DNA of 64,000 nucleotides from Bacteroidota bacterium (GTDB lineage: Bacteria; Bacteroidota; Bacteroidia; NORP154). The DNA lies in assembly GCA_022572355.1 (NCBI GenBank), contig JACZWC010000001.1, forward strand, positions 62,001 through 126,000, written 5' to 3'. The notes below the pieces were generated by a model that ran no database searches, had not been told where the DNA came from, and saw nothing but the letters and a program-made list of their open reading frames with translations. Position numbers and translations under genes: made by a program. Each line of letters starts with the position of its first letter. Position 1 is the first letter of the stretch. Shown piece after piece: positions 62,001 through 64,000 of this stretch.

Positions 62001-64000
62001 GCTTTTCATCACCGATTGTTGCGACCATTGCTGCAACGATGGCTGCTGTTAATTCTACAATTACCAATGCTCAGATAAGAACAATTCTTTTTCAAACAGC
62101 TGATAAGGTTAATTATAACCCCAATGGTCTGGCGTTTCTCGATTTGAACGGTGTCATATCTTATACGGAGGGATACACATATACCAATCCCGGTACCAAT
62201 GATGTTGATGGCGACTTTATACAAGACGGGTTTAGTAATACTGATCTGGATTTTATTATGGGTTTTGGGAGAGTAAATATGTTAAGTGCGATAATGAATA
62301 CTGCCGGTTTAAATACAGGAGGATTTGAGTTAAACAATACATTTGCGGTTAAACATATTACTGTAGAGAATGTAAATGATCAATTCTACCTCACCGGGCT
62401 CGGCCAAGGAGCCTATAATGAAAGTTTTGAATACGATGCTGTTTTAAATCAAAGTGGAGCACAAGTTCATTTTAAAGGGGCCGGGGTTATTTTTGAGCTT
62501 AATAATAATTCAACTTTTCGTCTTTCCAGCGGTACATCAATGTTCTTAGAAAATGAAGCGGAATTATTGATCCAGCAAGGCACGCAAGGTGAGGTCACAA
62601 AATATGTGGTTGAGAGTGGAGGTACACTGGAGTTGGACGGAGGAGGCACACAAACGTTTACACTGCCTGCGAACAGTTTATTAGAAGTTAATAATAATGG
62701 AACTTTAAAAATCGATAATGGTGAAATCATAGTGCAGGCCGGGGCAACGCTGCTTATCAAAACAGGGGCCATTATAGATATAGGTGCTAACGGAAAAATA
62801 ACAGTTGAACAAGATGGATACATCTGCGCCGAGTCTTTATTTGATATAAATAATATGGGGATAATAGATTTATCCGCAGGTGGGATCCTTGTTGGTGTCA
62901 ATCCAGCACTGAATTCTACTTTCAACTGCTTGCCAATCTGTGATATTTCTTTAGATGCAGGTTATGATGATTTTGGTGGAACAGGTCAAATATTAACCAC
63001 CAATTGCATGTATTTAACAAGCGTAGCCGTAACCAACGTTCTTTGTTCGGGTCCTTTCAATAGCGGATCCATTACAATTATAGTAGACGGGGGAACACCG
63101 CCTTACACTTATCTATGGAACGATCCTAATTCCCAGACTACTGCAACAGCATCAAATTTAACTGCTGACAGTTATACAGTTATAGTAACAGATAATAATG
63201 GGGATAGCTTTACCGCCACATACTTGGTATTTCCACCAGTGCCATTGATCGTTACTACTTTACAAACAAACATAGTTAACTGTGATAATCAATTTCCAAC
63301 AGGATCCGCTACAGCCATTCCATCAGGGGCGACTCCGCCTTTGATGTATCAATGGGATGACTCGAATAATCAAACAAATCAAACTGCAACAGGTCTGATT
63401 TTAGGAACTTATATAGTAAATGTTACAGATAATGCAGGTTGTTCCGGAACTGCTATGGTTCAAATTACTCAGGATCGTCCACCCATAATTATTACACCCA
63501 ATATAACAAACGTATCTTGCAAAGGAGGAAATGATGGTGCTGTGACTTTTTTTAATATTACAGGGGGTGATCCTTATCTCGGCTCAGGACAGGCTTATAT
63601 ACCAAGCTACCTATGGGTTTTTCAAGGTCCATTTGTCAGTCCAGGGTTAATTCATTCGAACCTGCCTCCAGGAGACTATACATTTACCACAGCAGATAAA
63701 GGCGGTTGCAGCGCGTCAGTTGACTTCACAATCAAAGAGCCCGCCACTAATTTTATTGTAGCTTCGACAGCTCAGATAGATATTACCTGCAAAGGAGGAA
63801 GTGACGGCTTGGTAACAATTAACGTATCCGGCGGTGATTCCCCATATACTTTTTTATGGGATGATCCTTTAGCTCAAACAAATAACACGGCGACAGGTCT
63901 TTCTGCCGGAACCTACACGGTAATTGCAACCGACGCAAATGGTTGTCAGCTAACGCAATCTTTTATATTAAACGAGCCGGGGGCGCTTAATACTATCAAT
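59075..64000 (+). CDS. Giant secreted protein: FG-GAP repeats, subtilisin-like domain and SprB repeats (3' end beyond window)
   Basis: The frame is open for 1642 codons from a GTG at 59075 to the window edge, with a stop 24 bases upstream. The signal peptide ends in SFAQ. Residues 35-445 are six FG-GAP repeats of 68-69 residues, each with DxDGDxxxD-like calcium loops. Residues about 700-1070 match subtilases: VGIIEPGG (Glu707 where Asp is usual), His755 in SEHATQVGS, an SSGN oxyanion segment and Ser976 in GTSFSSP. A beta-rich stretch follows, and from about residue 1316 at least four SprB-type repeats (CxGxxDG, GGxxPYTYLW, GTYTV-TDxxGC). Likely exported by T9SS; the C-terminal sorting domain would be outside the window. 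Confidence 0.88.
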   Translation, partial: MTTQSYLRTILLIICFPILLLFPYISFAQPGTVLSHQKISDTQGGFTGILDNGDIFGHGVANIGDIDGDCIDDLAIGAQHDDDGAFNSGAVYILFMNTNGTVKSHQKISNTQGGFTDILVGSDNFGNNIAGLGDINMDGVPDIAVGNAFKDDGGFNRGVVWIMFLNSDGTVKSHQRISDTQGNFTGVLNDNDRFGTSVACIGDLDGDGIEDIAVGASLDDDGGTNRGAVWILHLDTNGTVKFHEKISSLFGNFTGVLTNGDRFSEVATLGDLDGDGIVDIAVGSTLDNDGGSGTGAVWILFLNSDGSVKAHQKISATSGGFTGLLDPGDRFAFPSNVGDLDGDQITDIAVGTFFDDDGGTNRGAVWILFMNSDGTVKGHQKISSTEGNFTGAITNGDLFGLPVAGIGDLNNDGIPDLLVGARQNDDGGPDRGAAWVLFLDGVPLPTTQLIPKDCQRSNVIVQDTLRANIIPEASKYEFSIEHLLSGYSLSIIRNDERLPIAQIIGLQKGKIYHVKVRTTIGSVVTPYGPDCIFSLQFDTLMFDSDPKEYINGRLHAKFLTIQTVNDNIIPFTQPDQIYFGTGGIQSPSVKAIFDNTLLAYGGDPDEMEIRRVETDPSFPNLRNIYHAYLPVVVNVDSLDSLLRQDPGIDKANPPFSIQLHGGIEYYETGAPSNSNFPLWFINKIQAPNAWVFLQNLTPQSQTVGIIEPGGNFAGMRMKSDHVEFLSPARVGNAVNDYILNAPSNCGDDGNEISEHATQVGSLIGSNPALPSQQKGTISIGYDITQVNSHGFFMPCQPVPSHCSNFGGAPGYFNAFTEFMSHNPRFLNLSWGFQDQNGMMPFVDVSVFMTPIGNAMNNGVMVFASSGNLIGQNFIARGIGYPFGYRVGGNDVVGVGSTSPEDPFIGEYGAASNANSGLGLNYNYFDPNITQSNAPVDFANQSFGFLELTAPGRFMDLATRGLKLTNHNAYYTEQGTSFSSPIVATIAATMAAVNSTITNAQIRTILFQTADKVNYNPNGLAFLDLNGVISYTEGYTYTNPGTNDVDGDFIQDGFSNTDLDFIMGFGRVNMLSAIMNTAGLNTGGFELNNTFAVKHITVENVNDQFYLTGLGQGAYNESFEYDAVLNQSGAQVHFKGAGVIFELNNNSTFRLSSGTSMFLENEAELLIQQGTQGEVTKYVVESGGTLELDGGGTQTFTLPANSLLEVNNNGTLKIDNGEIIVQAGATLLIKTGAIIDIGANGKITVEQDGYICAESLFDINNMGIIDLSAGGILVGVNPALNSTFNCLPICDISLDAGYDDFGGTGQILTTNCMYLTSVAVTNVLCSGPFNSGSITIIVDGGTPPYTYLWNDPNSQTTATASNLTADSYTVIVTDNNGDSFTATYLVFPPVPLIVTTLQTNIVNCDNQFPTGSATAIPSGATPPLMYQWDDSNNQTNQTATGLILGTYIVNVTDNAGCSGTAMVQITQDRPPIIITPNITNVSCKGGNDGAVTFFNITGGDPYLGSGQAYIPSYLWVFQGPFVSPGLIHSNLPPGDYTFTTADKGGCSASVDFTIKEPATNFIVASTAQIDITCKGGSDGLVTINVSGGDSPYTFLWDDPLAQTNNTATGLSAGTYTVIATDANGCQLTQSFILNEPGALNTIN
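59177..60409 (+). repeat. Six FG-GAP coding repeats of 204-207 bases
   Basis: Repeat starts fall at 59177, 59384, 59591, 59798, 60002 and 60206, giving periods of 207, 207, 207, 204 and 204 bases. Each encodes S/A-HQKIS, GxFTGxL, GDxFG, GDxxxDGxxDIAVG and GAVWILFMNxDGTVK. They form one beta-propeller-like domain at the N-terminus of the giant protein. Confidence 0.9.

Overview
The window is a chromosomal segment of a Bacteroidota bacterium, most likely a gliding or marine-type lineage near Cytophagales/Flavobacteriales. The evidence is two proteins with type IX secretion (T9SS) type A C-terminal sorting domains, SprB-type repeats, a DUF3098 gene next to ftsX and uppP, repeated -7 promoter boxes of the Bacteroidota form TAnnTTTG, and weak or absent Shine-Dalgarno sequences. 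Almost everything is vertically inherited housekeeping or cell-envelope DNA. I see no phage, integrase, transposase or CRISPR array.

Layout. 1-8.2 kb: a truncated peptide-type ABC transporter binding lipoprotein, exonuclease III, a large outer-membrane barrel protein, a coiled-coil membrane protein, ComF and RidA. 8.2-16 kb: free methionine-R-sulfoxide reductase, an Ig-like lipoprotein, an overlapping methionine aminotransferase/omega-amidase pair, and sdhCAB with an unusual membrane subunit. 16-25.5 kb: PepP, a T9SS cargo protein, ThiL, a DinB-like protein, DnaG and RecJ, with three dispersed palindromic repeats between them. 25.6-33.8 kb: a VOC protein, a small secreted protein bracketed by inverted repeats, an Lrp/AsnC regulator, a zinc-ribbon lipoprotein, an alpha/beta hydrolase, a TPR protein, a PorE-like OmpA protein and a PlsC acyltransferase.

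33.8-40.9 kb is the most unusual block. It holds two long paralogues built from a repeated module of about 50 residues plus a glycine-rich membrane tail, a third short paralogue with one module, a CsgG-like secreted protein, a hydrolase, and a fossil of the plsC 5' end showing that the block arose by tandem duplication. A divergent helix-turn-helix regulator and a tRNA-Val follow.

41-58.8 kb: a YCF48-like T9SS cargo protein, membrane proteins, RpoN, an amidohydrolase, IspD, a secreted caspase-like protein, QueA, the ftsX-DUF3098-uppP-truB cluster, LeuRS, a SiaC-like protein, a ClC channel and a DUF3108 protein. 59.1 kb to the end: the first 1642 codons of a giant secreted protein with six FG-GAP repeats, a subtilisin-like domain and at least four SprB repeats, running off the window.

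The strongest candidates for something undescribed are the modular paralogue family with its duplication scar, the FG-GAP/subtilase/SprB giant, and the Rieske-like cysteine/histidine cluster in the succinate dehydrogenase membrane subunit.
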